A stretch of DNA of 64,000 bases from Streptosporangium lutulentum (GTDB lineage Bacteria; Actinomycetota; Actinomycetes; Streptosporangiales; Streptosporangiaceae). Shown piece by piece: positions 1 through 6,775 of this stretch (positions within the stretch are counted from its first letter, which is position 1; each line of letters begins with the position of its first letter). The notes beneath the pieces are model-generated. The model did no database searches and was not told where the DNA came from. It saw only the letters and a program-made list of their open reading frames with translations. The position numbers and the translations under genes are program-made. The stretch lies in assembly GCF_030811455.1 (NCBI RefSeq), contig NZ_JAUSQU010000001.1, positions 3,658,001-3,722,000 on the forward strand, read 5' to 3'.

Positions 1-621
1 ACCCACCTGTGGTCGGCCGGGCTGGAGCCGATCGGCGACATCCTGCGGGCCTGTGAGGAGGAGCAACGCCGGATCGCGGCGGGCTGGGCGCCGTTCTGGC
101 ACTACCGCGGGCTCGGCAGGTACGGCGAGCAGCTGGCGCACCTGTTCACCCTGTTCCCCCGCGAACAGGTTCTGGTCTTCCGCTACCGGGACCTGGTCGA
201 CCGGCCCGCCGAAACCCTGGACCGGATCTGCCGCTTCCTCGGGGTCGAGACCGGTGTCATCACCGAGGTTCCCCGGGAGAACGTGACCGCGCACCCGGAG
301 TCGACGCGCGGGCACCGCGTGCTGTCCCGGGCGTTGCGCGTCGGGTCGGCGGTCGGCCGGTTCCTGCCGTCGAGGGTGAGCGGAGTCCTGACCGATCCGC
401 TGGAGCAGCGGCTGCAGCAGCGGGCGCGCTCTCGCCAGCCTCTGACCTGGGACCAGCGGGAGCAGCTGATCGGTTACTTCGCCAAGGACGTGGCGCTGCT
501 CCAGAAGGTGACCGGCGAGGACTTCAGCGACTGGCTACGTCCTCGCGAGCGCTCCGGCGGACTGGTGGGCACCCGCCCCGCCGGCCAGCGCCAGGCCCGC
601 AACGGGCGCCCGCAGCCGTAG
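1..621 (+). CDS. sulfotransferase family protein (C-terminal part, 5' truncated by window edge)
   Basis: The frame is open from base 1 to a TAG at 619-621, giving 206 visible residues. Sulfotransferases move a sulfuryl group from PAPS to a hydroxyl or amine. The visible part carries the family's C-terminal pattern: HLWSAGLEPIG at the edge, then the strand LVFRYRDLVDRP and the helix ETLDRICRFLGV at about residues 57-80, which in this family lies after the 3'-phosphate-binding region. The PAPS P-loop would lie upstream of the window, so catalytic competence cannot be judged. The following gene is convergent, with a strong hairpin between them. Confidence 0.75.
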   Translation, partial: THLWSAGLEPIGDILRACEEEQRRIAAGWAPFWHYRGLGRYGEQLAHLFTLFPREQVLVFRYRDLVDRPAETLDRICRFLGVETGVITEVPRENVTAHPESTRGHRVLSRALRVGSAVGRFLPSRVSGVLTDPLEQRLQQRARSRQPLTWDQREQLIGYFAKDVALLQKVTGEDFSDWLRPRERSGGLVGTRPAGQRQARNGRPQP

Positions 622-691
622 CGCGGAGCCCGTACCGCGACGAACCACGCGGTACCGGAGCCCGTACGCCCCGCCGGTGTCCGGCGCGGGG

Positions 692-719
692 CCCGTGCGG
701 CGCGGCGGCGCCGCACGGG
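692..719. terminator. bidirectional hairpin between convergent genes
   Basis: CCCGTGCGGCG (692-702) is perfectly complementary to CGCCGCACGGG (709-719), leaving a 6-nt loop. It sits in the 114-bp gap between two convergent genes. There is no T-run, which is common for actinobacterial terminators. Confidence 0.6.
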
Positions 720-735
720 AGGTCGCGCGCCCTCG

Positions 736-1629
736 TCAGCGGAGTTCGGTGCGGAGCTCGTGCGCCCCGTCGGCGCGGGTGTACTCGTAGTAGAGCCGCC
801 GCCCGCCCTCCGGCAGGTCCACGATGTCCAGGTAGCGCAGGCCACCGCCCGCGTGCGGCGAGGCCGCGGCGGGCACGGCACCGACCGGGGTCAGCACCGC
901 CGGGTCGACACCGACGGCCACACCGGTCTTCTCCTCGTAGTTCTCCGCCGCGGTGGCCCGGCCGTCGTAGAAGGCCACCACCTGGTCGCCCAGGAAACGG
1001 ACCGCGGCGATCCGCGCCCCCCGGGCGTCCCAGAGGCCGGGACGGCCGCTGAGCGCCGTGCCCTGCCAGATCCATTCGAGCCCGTCGGCGCTGGTGGCGT
1101 AGTCGCTCACCATCTGGTCGGCCTCCTCGGGCTCGGCCAGCGGGTGGCAGGAGGCCCACAGGTGCCACATGTCGCCCCGCCGTACGATCACCGGGTCCTT
1201 GACGCCCGTCTTCGGGTCGCCGGGCAGCACCATCCGGCGGTTCCCGGGGTCGAAGCCGGACGGGTCGTCGGCCTCCAGCACCTCCACCCGCCAGTGTTTG
1301 GTGCCGTAGGTGGCGCAGCTCAGGTAGAGCCGCCAGCGGCCTTCCGGAGTACGGACCAGCGTGGGCCGCTCCAGCGACTCGGTGTCCATCTCCTGCCGGC
1401 CGATCGTGAGGATGGTCTCGAACCGCACGCCGTCCGAGGATCGGGCGACGGCGACGGCGTAACCGCGCCCCTCACCGATCGGCCGGCGCAGCCGGTACGC
1501 GAGATAGATCAGCCCGTCGCTCGCCACCGCGCTCGGGGCACCCGCCCAGTGGCCTTCGCCCGGCTCCGCCGGTTCGATCGCCACCGCCGAACGTTCGGGG
1601 TCGGGAAGGAAGTCCTCGATAGTCAGCAC
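736..1629 (-). CDS. glycosyl hydrolase family 43-like five-bladed propeller protein
   Basis: This 297-residue protein has repeated propeller-blade signatures: [20 protein letters not shown] near the N-terminus, [37 protein letters not shown] and a late VVAFYDGRA strand. They fit GH43/GH130-type beta-propellers acting on oligosaccharides. No signal peptide is seen, so it is probably cytoplasmic. The substrate and catalytic acids cannot be assigned by eye. The GTG at 1629 is preferred because TAACGT (1637-1642, read on the minus strand) lies exactly 7 nt upstream, as at other leaderless genes here. A GTG at 1665 would add 12 residues but has no ribosome-binding site. Confidence 0.6.
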   Translation of the reverse strand: MLTIEDFLPDPERSAVAIEPAEPGEGHWAGAPSAVASDGLIYLAYRLRRPIGEGRGYAVAVARSSDGVRFETILTIGRQEMDTESLERPTLVRTPEGRWRLYLSCATYGTKHWRVEVLEADDPSGFDPGNRRMVLPGDPKTGVKDPVIVRRGDMWHLWASCHPLAEPEEADQMVSDYATSADGLEWIWQGTALSGRPGLWDARGARIAAVRFLGDQVVAFYDGRATAAENYEEKTGVAVGVDPAVLTPVGAVPAAASPHAGGGLRYLDIVDLPEGGRRLYYEYTRADGAHELRTELR

Positions 1630-1731
1630 GGCACCGACGTTAGGCAAGGCTTGCGCAGCACTCACGGAGAATCACCAATCATGGTCACGAGTTTTGGTCA
1701 CCCTTGGACAATCGATGAGGGCAGATCGTCT

Positions 1732-1944
1732 TCAGGGCCTCCCGCGCGAGAGCGCCGGCGGCTGCTGCCCCTTTTCGAGGAGGGGCGCGATCCGGCGTGC
1801 CGGATTCGGCGTCGGGGGGCGGACGCGGGGGGTCGGATTCGGCGTCGAGGGGCGGACGCGGGGGGTCGAGCCCGGGAAAGGGCCCGATGTTCGACGGTAC
1901 CTCCTGCCGGAGGGTGCCTCGAAGCGGGAATCGACGCTGGTCAC
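1732..1944 (-). CDS. small repeat-containing ORF downstream of LanC-like gene (uncharacterised)
   Basis: This 70-codon ORF starts at a GTG with AGGAG 7 nt upstream, 53 bp after the LanC-like stop codon and on the same strand. It holds a perfect 11-residue tandem duplication apart from one position (TPRVRPSTPNP then TPRVRPPTPNP), encoded by the 33-bp DNA repeat at 1801-1866. The product is rich in Arg, Pro, Ser and Thr and has no cysteine, so it is not an ordinary lanthipeptide precursor. Position, spacing and ribosome-binding site support translation. The repeat could equally be non-coding, so this is a tentative call. Confidence 0.3.
   Translation of the reverse strand: MTSVDSRFEAPSGRRYRRTSGPFPGSTPRVRPSTPNPTPRVRPPTPNPARRIAPLLEKGQQPPALSRGRP
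1801..1866. repeat. 33-bp tandem repeat, two copies
   Basis: Copy 1 is 1801-1833 and copy 2 is 1834-1866. They differ at a single base (g at 1815, a at 1848). The unit is a multiple of three, so all reading frames are kept. Confidence 0.9.
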
Positions 1945-1997
1945 GCCACATCTCCTGTGCTGGTGGGCTTCGCGCGCCGACACGGTCTTCAGGATCC

Positions 1998-3320
1998 TCA
2001 GGAACTGCGGAGGGTCGCGCTGGGCAGCGGAATGGCGGGGAACGGGTTGTCGGGGGGCAGGATGAGCCGCCGGGCCTCCGCCGGGCGCGCGGTGGCGTCC
2101 AGGTGAAGGAGCGCGGCTCCGATCCCGGCCGCGCCGACCATGTAGCCGGTGTCGGCGGTGACCTCCCAGGGCCGCAACCGCCGATAGGCCTGGTACCAGC
2201 GGGAGCCCTGATCATCGTGGCCGGTGGCCCGCCCGATCAGGTTCGCCCCCAGCGCGTGGGCGAGTTCCAGGTGTGTCTGACGACCGGTGGCCGCCCAGAG
2301 CCCGACGAACAGCTCCAGCAGCCCGGCCGCGCCACAGCACTGGCAGGCCGCGTTCCAGTAGCCGTCCGTCTGGCGGGCGGGCACGCCGCTGACGGCGATC
2401 CCTCTGGCCAGCCGCTCGACCCAGTCGAGATCGGCGGCGTCGCCCGCCACCCGGTGCAGTTCGTAGAACATCCGCGCGACCCCGGCGGAGCCGGAGCAGA
2501 AGCCGAGGTAGTGCAGGTCACGGCCCTGCGGGAGGTGGTGAGGGATCATCGCGCATCGTTCGGTGACGGTGCTGACCGCCCGGACGAAGTCGGCCCCCCT
2601 CCTGGCGGCGCCCAGGAAGGCGTTCTCCCCGGTCACGCCGTACAGGCGGGCGAGCAGGAAGGCGGTGCCGGCCGTACCGGACAGGAAACCCGGCGTGACG
2701 GCGTCCAGCGGAAGGTCGGCGCATGCGCCCTCGCCGAAGCGGTGGCCGGGCACGACGAGGGTGGCGATTCGGGCGCCGGCCTCGACCGCGAGTTCCTGGT
2801 AGGCGGGCACTCCCAGAATGCCCGCGGCGTGCAGGAGGCCGAGGATGATCCCGCCGTCGCCGCGCTGGGCGGGGTCGCCGGTCCAGCCCAGGCCGCCGTC
2901 GATCGGGCGGGCGCTGCGCGCGATGTGGTCGGCGACGGCCCCGGCCTCGATCTCGAAGGAGTCGTCGCCGGTGGCCCATCCGGCCTCGGCGAGCACGAAC
3001 ATCACCCCCGCCAGGCCGTGGTGGAGGGAGAGGTCGGCCTGGTCCCGCCAGGTGGCGGTCAGGTATCGGGCTCCGGCCCTCGCGTCGACGAGGTAGCTCT
3101 GGTCTCCCGTGGCCGCGGCGAGTTCGAGGAAGAACAGGACGATCCCGGCCGCTCCGGAGTACAGCGACAGCGGGTGGTCGGGCATGGCGGCCCGGCCGCG
3201 GGGGTCGGGGTTGGCTCGCCAGTGACGGCCCCGCTCGTCGTCCACGGCCGCCGAACGGATCCAGCTCGCGGCCCTGACCGCGGTGACCAGTGGGTTCTCG
3301 GCCCCCGGTTCCGGGCTCAT
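1998..3320 (-). CDS. stand-alone lanthionine synthetase C-like protein with three-Cys (CCG) zinc site
   Basis: The 440-residue protein shows repeated LanC alpha/alpha-barrel helical hairpins, each with a GxxG turn (SLYSGAAGIVLFFLELA, SLHHGLAGVMFVLAEAG, GFLSGTAGTAFLLARLYG). LanC cyclases use zinc to add Cys thiols to dehydro-residues of lanthipeptides. The ligand motifs here are FCSG (Cys275) and CQCCGAAG (Cys328, Cys329), so the usual Cys-Cys-His set has become Cys-Cys-Cys, as known for ProcM-type synthetases. The ATG at 3320 has AAGGAG 5 nt upstream; an ATG at 3347 lacks one. There is no lanthipeptide dehydratase and no obvious Cys-containing precursor nearby. A GntR gene is divergent. Confidence 0.8.
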   Translation of the reverse strand: MSPEPGAENPLVTAVRAASWIRSAAVDDERGRHWRANPDPRGRAAMPDHPLSLYSGAAGIVLFFLELAAATGDQSYLVDARAGARYLTATWRDQADLSLHHGLAGVMFVLAEAGWATGDDSFEIEAGAVADHIARSARPIDGGLGWTGDPAQRGDGGIILGLLHAAGILGVPAYQELAVEAGARIATLVVPGHRFGEGACADLPLDAVTPGFLSGTAGTAFLLARLYGVTGENAFLGAARRGADFVRAVSTVTERCAMIPHHLPQGRDLHYLGFCSGSAGVARMFYELHRVAGDAADLDWVERLARGIAVSGVPARQTDGYWNAACQCCGAAGLLELFVGLWAATGRQTHLELAHALGANLIGRATGHDDQGSRWYQAYRRLRPWEVTADTGYMVGAAGIGAALLHLDATARPAEARRLILPPDNPFPAIPLPSATLRSS

Positions 3321-3376
3321 GGCTGCTCCTTCGTGTGGCGAGACCATTACCTTACCCGCATTTCCTACAGGTTCAA

Positions 3377-3395
3377 TGGGTAATTCTGATACCCA
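3377..3395. promoter_or_regulatory. 19-bp inverted repeat upstream of LanC-like gene
   Basis: TGGGTA (3377-3382) and TACCCA (3390-3395) flank a 7-bp AT-rich spacer. The site lies 57 bp upstream of the LanC-like start in the shared divergent region, so it is a candidate repressor operator or part of that promoter. Confidence 0.4.
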
Positions 3396-3534
3396 GGATA
3401 CTCACCATGTCGCGCGGCGTCATCCTCCCGGTTATACCCACCGTCCGGGTCGGGCCACATCCCATGAACCGACACTACTGCCGTAGGCGGCCTCCGCCCA
3501 CCCGGGCGTGTCTCCGCCAAGCAGAAGCGGTCAT

Positions 3535-3564
3535 TTGTCATGACATTCTGATGTCCGATAGCCT
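3535..3564 (+). promoter_or_regulatory. candidate gntR promoter with palindromic operator on its -35
   Basis: TTGTCA (3535-3540), an 18-bp spacer and TAGCCT (3559-3564) resemble a sigma-70 promoter 30 bp before the GntR start. The perfect palindrome TGTCATGACA (3536-3545) covers the -35 hexamer, which would suit autorepression by the GntR product. Confidence 0.45.
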
Positions 3565-3593
3565 GATCACGGAGCGTAAATACGGGAGGGCGG

Positions 3594-4334
3594 ATGACCG
3601 CGAAGCTCGCCATCGATCTCGACCGGGCCAGCCCGATCCCGCTGTACTTCCAGGTCGCCGAGCAGATCTCCGAGGCCATCCGGCGTGGCGACCTGCCCCC
3701 CGGCTCCCGGCTGGACAACGAGATCCTGCTCGCCGACCGGCTCGGCCTGTCCCGGCCGACCGTGCGCCAGGCGATCCAGTATCTCGTCGACAAGGGCCTG
3801 CTGGTGCGCAAGAGAGGCGTCGGCACCCAGGTGGTCCACGGCCAGGTCAAGCGCTCGGTGGAACTCACCAGCCTCTACGACGACCTGCGCAGGGCCGGTC
3901 AGGAGCCCGCCACCCGGGTGCTGACCCTGGAGCCCGCACCGGTCCAGGAGGACATCGCCGCGATCCTCGGGGTCACGATCGGCACGGAGATGCTGCGCGT
4001 GGAGCGGATCCGCTACGCCGCCGGAGAGCCGCTGGCGCTGCTGCACAACTGGCTGCCCATCGGCCTCGCCCCGCTGACCGCCGAGAACCTCTCGGAACGC
4101 GGGCTCTACGAGCTGCTGCGCGCGGCCGGGGTGCGGATGCGCGTGGCGAACCAGCGCATCGGAGCGCGCGCGGCCACCGCGACCGAGGCCGGACTGCTCG
4201 GCGAGCGACGTGGCGCGCCGCTTCTCACCATGCTCCGCACCACCTACGACGACCAGGGCAGGGCCGTTGAGTACGGCTCCCACGTCTACCGGGCCTCGCA
4301 CTATTCCCTGGAGGTCACGCTCATCGAGCGCTGA
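3594..4334 (+). CDS. GntR family transcriptional regulator, HutC/UTRA type
   Basis: The protein has 246 residues, the usual size of the HutC subfamily. Residues about 10-75 form the GntR winged helix (PIPLYFQVAEQISEAIRRGD, then LSRPTVRQAIQYLVDKGLL and the wing KRGVGTQVV). Residues about 95-240 form a UTRA effector-binding domain (GTEMLRVERIRYAAGEPLAL and VEYGSHVYRASHYSLEV). UTRA domains bind small metabolites such as sugar phosphates; the ligand here is unknown. GGGAGGGCGG precedes the ATG. It is divergent from the LanC-like gene with palindromes between them, so it probably controls that gene and itself. Confidence 0.9.
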   Translation: MTAKLAIDLDRASPIPLYFQVAEQISEAIRRGDLPPGSRLDNEILLADRLGLSRPTVRQAIQYLVDKGLLVRKRGVGTQVVHGQVKRSVELTSLYDDLRRAGQEPATRVLTLEPAPVQEDIAAILGVTIGTEMLRVERIRYAAGEPLALLHNWLPIGLAPLTAENLSERGLYELLRAAGVRMRVANQRIGARAATATEAGLLGERRGAPLLTMLRTTYDDQGRAVEYGSHVYRASHYSLEVTLIER

Positions 4335-4351
4335 CCGGCCCGAACCGCCCT

Positions 4352-4392
4352 CCACCAGGTCAAACCCCGTAAAAATAGCTTTGACCTGGTGG
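4352..4392. promoter_or_regulatory. perfect 13-bp inverted repeat between gntR and luxR-type gene
   Basis: CCACCAGGTCAAA (4352-4364) and TTTGACCTGGTGG (4380-4392) are perfectly complementary around a 15-nt A-rich loop. The structure starts 18 bp after the gntR stop. It can be a rho-independent hairpin without a T-run or an operator for the next gene; the second arm also begins with a -35-like TTGACC. Confidence 0.5.
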
Positions 4393-4458
4393 TTCTTCCG
4401 TGCACCGCTTCATCCTGCGGGAAGAGGACACGTAGGATCAACATGGAGGAAGCATGCC

Positions 4459-4503
4459 ATGACCTCAGATCCAGGACAGGGCAATGCGCGGCCGGAGGAG
4501 TGA
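4459..4503 (+). CDS. possible 14-codon leader ORF overlapping the LuxR start
   Basis: An ATG at 4459 lies 9 nt after GGAGG (4445-4449) and opens a 14-codon frame (MTSDPGQGNARPEE) ending at a TGA at 4501-4503, inside the first codons of the following regulator in another frame. The regulator's own ATG has only a weak ribosome-binding site, so translation may be coupled to this leader. The evidence is spacing only. Confidence 0.3.
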   Translation: MTSDPGQGNARPEE

Positions 4504-6775
4504 GTGGGCGGCGGTCCTCAAACTGCTGAGAACCGTCTCAAGTGCGCACCAGAGCGTCACGCTCGTCGAGGGCGAGCCGGGGATAGGGAAAAGCCTTCTC
4601 CTCCTCGAAGCCGCGAGCGTCGCCTCCGCGCGAGGAATCGCGGTGGCGGCCGGACGGGCCGACCAGCTGGGGCGGCTGATGCCGCTGGGACCGCTGCTGT
4701 CCGCCCTGGAGGAGTCACCGGCGCCCATCATCACCGCCAGGCACACCTTCCCCTTTCCCGAGGGCTCCGGCCTGCTGTTGTGGCTGGCCGAGCAGGTTCA
4801 GACCTCGCTGAAGGAGAGAACCGACTCCGGACCGCTGCTCGTCACCCTGGACGATCTCCAGTGGGCCGATCCGGCCACGCTCATGGCTCTGCGGACGTTG
4901 CCCGCGCGGCTGGCGTCGCGTCCCGTGTCGTGGCTCCTGGCCCGCCGCACCGCCCCGGGCCACGACGACGCCGACCGGCTGTTCGACCTGCTGGAGGAGG
5001 AGGGTGCCACCCGGATCCTCCTGCACCCGCTCGACGACGGCGCGGTGGCCGAGCTGTCCGCCGACGTGCTGGGCGCTCCCGCCGGGGAGGAACTGGCCGT
5101 GCTGGCCGCTCAGGCCGGCGGCAACCCGCTCCTGCTCTCCGAACTCCTCACCGGGCTGCGTGAGGAGAACTGCGTCCGCGTCGAGGGCGGTGTCGCCCGG
5201 CTGACCGGGTCGGCGCTGCCACGGCGCGTCCACACCGCCGTGCGGCGGCGCCTGGACGAGCTCGGCACCAAGACCCGGCACCTGCTGGAGGCCACGGCGG
5301 TGCTCGGGCGCTCGTTCTCGCCGACGTACGCGGCCGAACTGCTCGGCGAGACTCCGACCGCGCTGCTTCCCGCGCTCAGGGAGGCGCTGGCGGCGGGCGT
5401 GCTCGTCGCCACCGCGGACGAACTGGTGTTCAGGCACGAACTGCTGTGGCGATCGGTCGTCGAGAGGGTGCCCCCGCCGGTACGGCAGGCGTTGCACCAC
5501 CAGATCGAGCACAACCCGCCCACCCGCCCGACCCCCGCGTACCGGCGTTCCGGCGGCTCCGGCGGCTCCACGGCCGGGTCTCCGGTGGACCTGTCCTTGC
5601 TGGCCTGGGACGAGGGCAGGCTCTCGCACGCTCTCGATCTGGCCCGTGAAGCCGTGGAACGACCGGCCGACGGATGCCGCCCCCAGCCGCGGACCGTCCT
5701 GGCGACGATGCTGGCCGATCTCTGGCTCCTCGACGAGGCGGAGACGGCGGCGGCGAGCGCCGAGGCGGAGGCGGTGGGACAGCCCTTGTGGGCCGCCGGG
5801 ATCGCCGTCCTCCGCGCCCGGCTGGCCCTCGCCGCGGGCCGGCTCGACAGCGCGATCGAGCGGGCCGAGACCGGCCTGACCGCCGCGGGCGTCCTGGGCG
5901 ATCCGGCCCTCGTCTCCTCGGCCGTGGCGGTGCTCGGCCTGGCGTCGCTGCGCGCGGGCGACCTTCCCCGCGCCGTCAGGTTCATGGAAAGGGATCCGGC
6001 CGGGTCGGCCCGGGGCATGGCGCCGTACGCGCGGTTCCGCTCGGAGCTGACGGCCGGGCGAATCAGCGAGGCGCGTGACGGAGCGGAGGCCGCGATGAGC
6101 TCGCTCGGCCAGGTCTACGACGCGCTGCCCGGCCATACCGGGGCGCTGACCTGCGATCCCACCGCCGCGGCGTGGCTGGTACGGGTGGCGATGGCGACCG
6201 GCGACCCGCAGCGGGCCGACGCCGTCGTCGACGCGGCCGAGCACCTCGCCTGGAACAATCCCACCCTGTCCGGTCCCGCGGTGGCCGCCGTCCACGCGCG
6301 GGGCCTGCGCGACCACGACCCCGACGCGCTGGGCCGGGCCGCCGCCGGGCACGCCGGCGCGTGGGCCAGGGCCTCGGCGGCGGAGGATCTCGGCGTGCTG
6401 CTCAGCGTGGACCACGGCTCCCGCGACCTGGCCGTCGACCGTCTCAACGACGCGCTCACCTGGTACGGAGCCGCGGACGCCACGCGTGACGAGGCGCGGG
6501 TGCGGGGCAGGCTGCGGGCGCTGGGCGAGCGCCGCCGTCACTGGGTGAGGACCGATCACCCCGTATCGGGGTGGGCCAGCCTGACCGGTACCGAGCACGC
6601 GGTCTGCGATCTGGTCGCCCAGGGGCTGACGAACCGGGAGACCGCCGAGCAGATGTTCATCAGCGAGCACACCGTCGCCTTCCATCTGCGCCAGGTCTTC
6701 CGCAAGCTGAACATCCGCTCGCGCGTCGAGCTGGCCAGACGCTCCGCGGAGGAGAGCGTTCATCCGAGGGGCTGA
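4484..6775 (+). CDS. LAL-type LuxR family transcriptional regulator with AAA/NACHT-like ATPase
   Basis: At 763 residues it is a large ATP-binding regulator. The Walker A motif GEPGIGKS is at residues 30-37 and Walker B LLVTLDDLQWAD at about 119-130. A middle region of TPR-like helices (about 380-680) follows, and a C-terminal LuxR helix-turn-helix lies at about 700-755 (LTGTEHAVCDLVAQGLTNRE, then ISEHTVAFHLRQVFRKLNI). LAL proteins usually activate pathway genes after binding a signal and ATP; the target here is unknown. The start matches the usual family opening GRRSEW. Its 3' end overlaps the convergent reductase-like gene by 16 bp. Confidence 0.92.
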   Translation: MRGRRSEWAAVLKLLRTVSSAHQSVTLVEGEPGIGKSLLLLEAASVASARGIAVAAGRADQLGRLMPLGPLLSALEESPAPIITARHTFPFPEGSGLLLWLAEQVQTSLKERTDSGPLLVTLDDLQWADPATLMALRTLPARLASRPVSWLLARRTAPGHDDADRLFDLLEEEGATRILLHPLDDGAVAELSADVLGAPAGEELAVLAAQAGGNPLLLSELLTGLREENCVRVEGGVARLTGSALPRRVHTAVRRRLDELGTKTRHLLEATAVLGRSFSPTYAAELLGETPTALLPALREALAAGVLVATADELVFRHELLWRSVVERVPPPVRQALHHQIEHNPPTRPTPAYRRSGGSGGSTAGSPVDLSLLAWDEGRLSHALDLAREAVERPADGCRPQPRTVLATMLADLWLLDEAETAAASAEAEAVGQPLWAAGIAVLRARLALAAGRLDSAIERAETGLTAAGVLGDPALVSSAVAVLGLASLRAGDLPRAVRFMERDPAGSARGMAPYARFRSELTAGRISEARDGAEAAMSSLGQVYDALPGHTGALTCDPTAAAWLVRVAMATGDPQRADAVVDAAEHLAWNNPTLSGPAVAAVHARGLRDHDPDALGRAAAGHAGAWARASAAEDLGVLLSVDHGSRDLAVDRLNDALTWYGAADATRDEARVRGRLRALGERRRHWVRTDHPVSGWASLTGTEHAVCDLVAQGLTNRETAEQMFISEHTVAFHLRQVFRKLNIRSRVELARRSAEESVHPRG

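Noticed and set aside
760..2106. Long plus-strand open frame over the GH43-like and repeat region
   Set aside because: It is antisense to a recognisable propeller gene and shows high Arg/Gly/Pro content, as expected of a shadow frame in high-GC DNA.
4380..4392. TTTGACCTGGTG shared with the MerR-type operator at 56362
   Set aside because: The second half of the MerR operator (CTCCAGG) is absent at 4380, and a shared 12-mer that contains a -35 hexamer can be coincidence.
4715..6763. 682-codon antisense frame over the LAL regulator
   Set aside because: It mirrors a clear Walker A/B and LuxR protein on the other strand and has no domain of its own.
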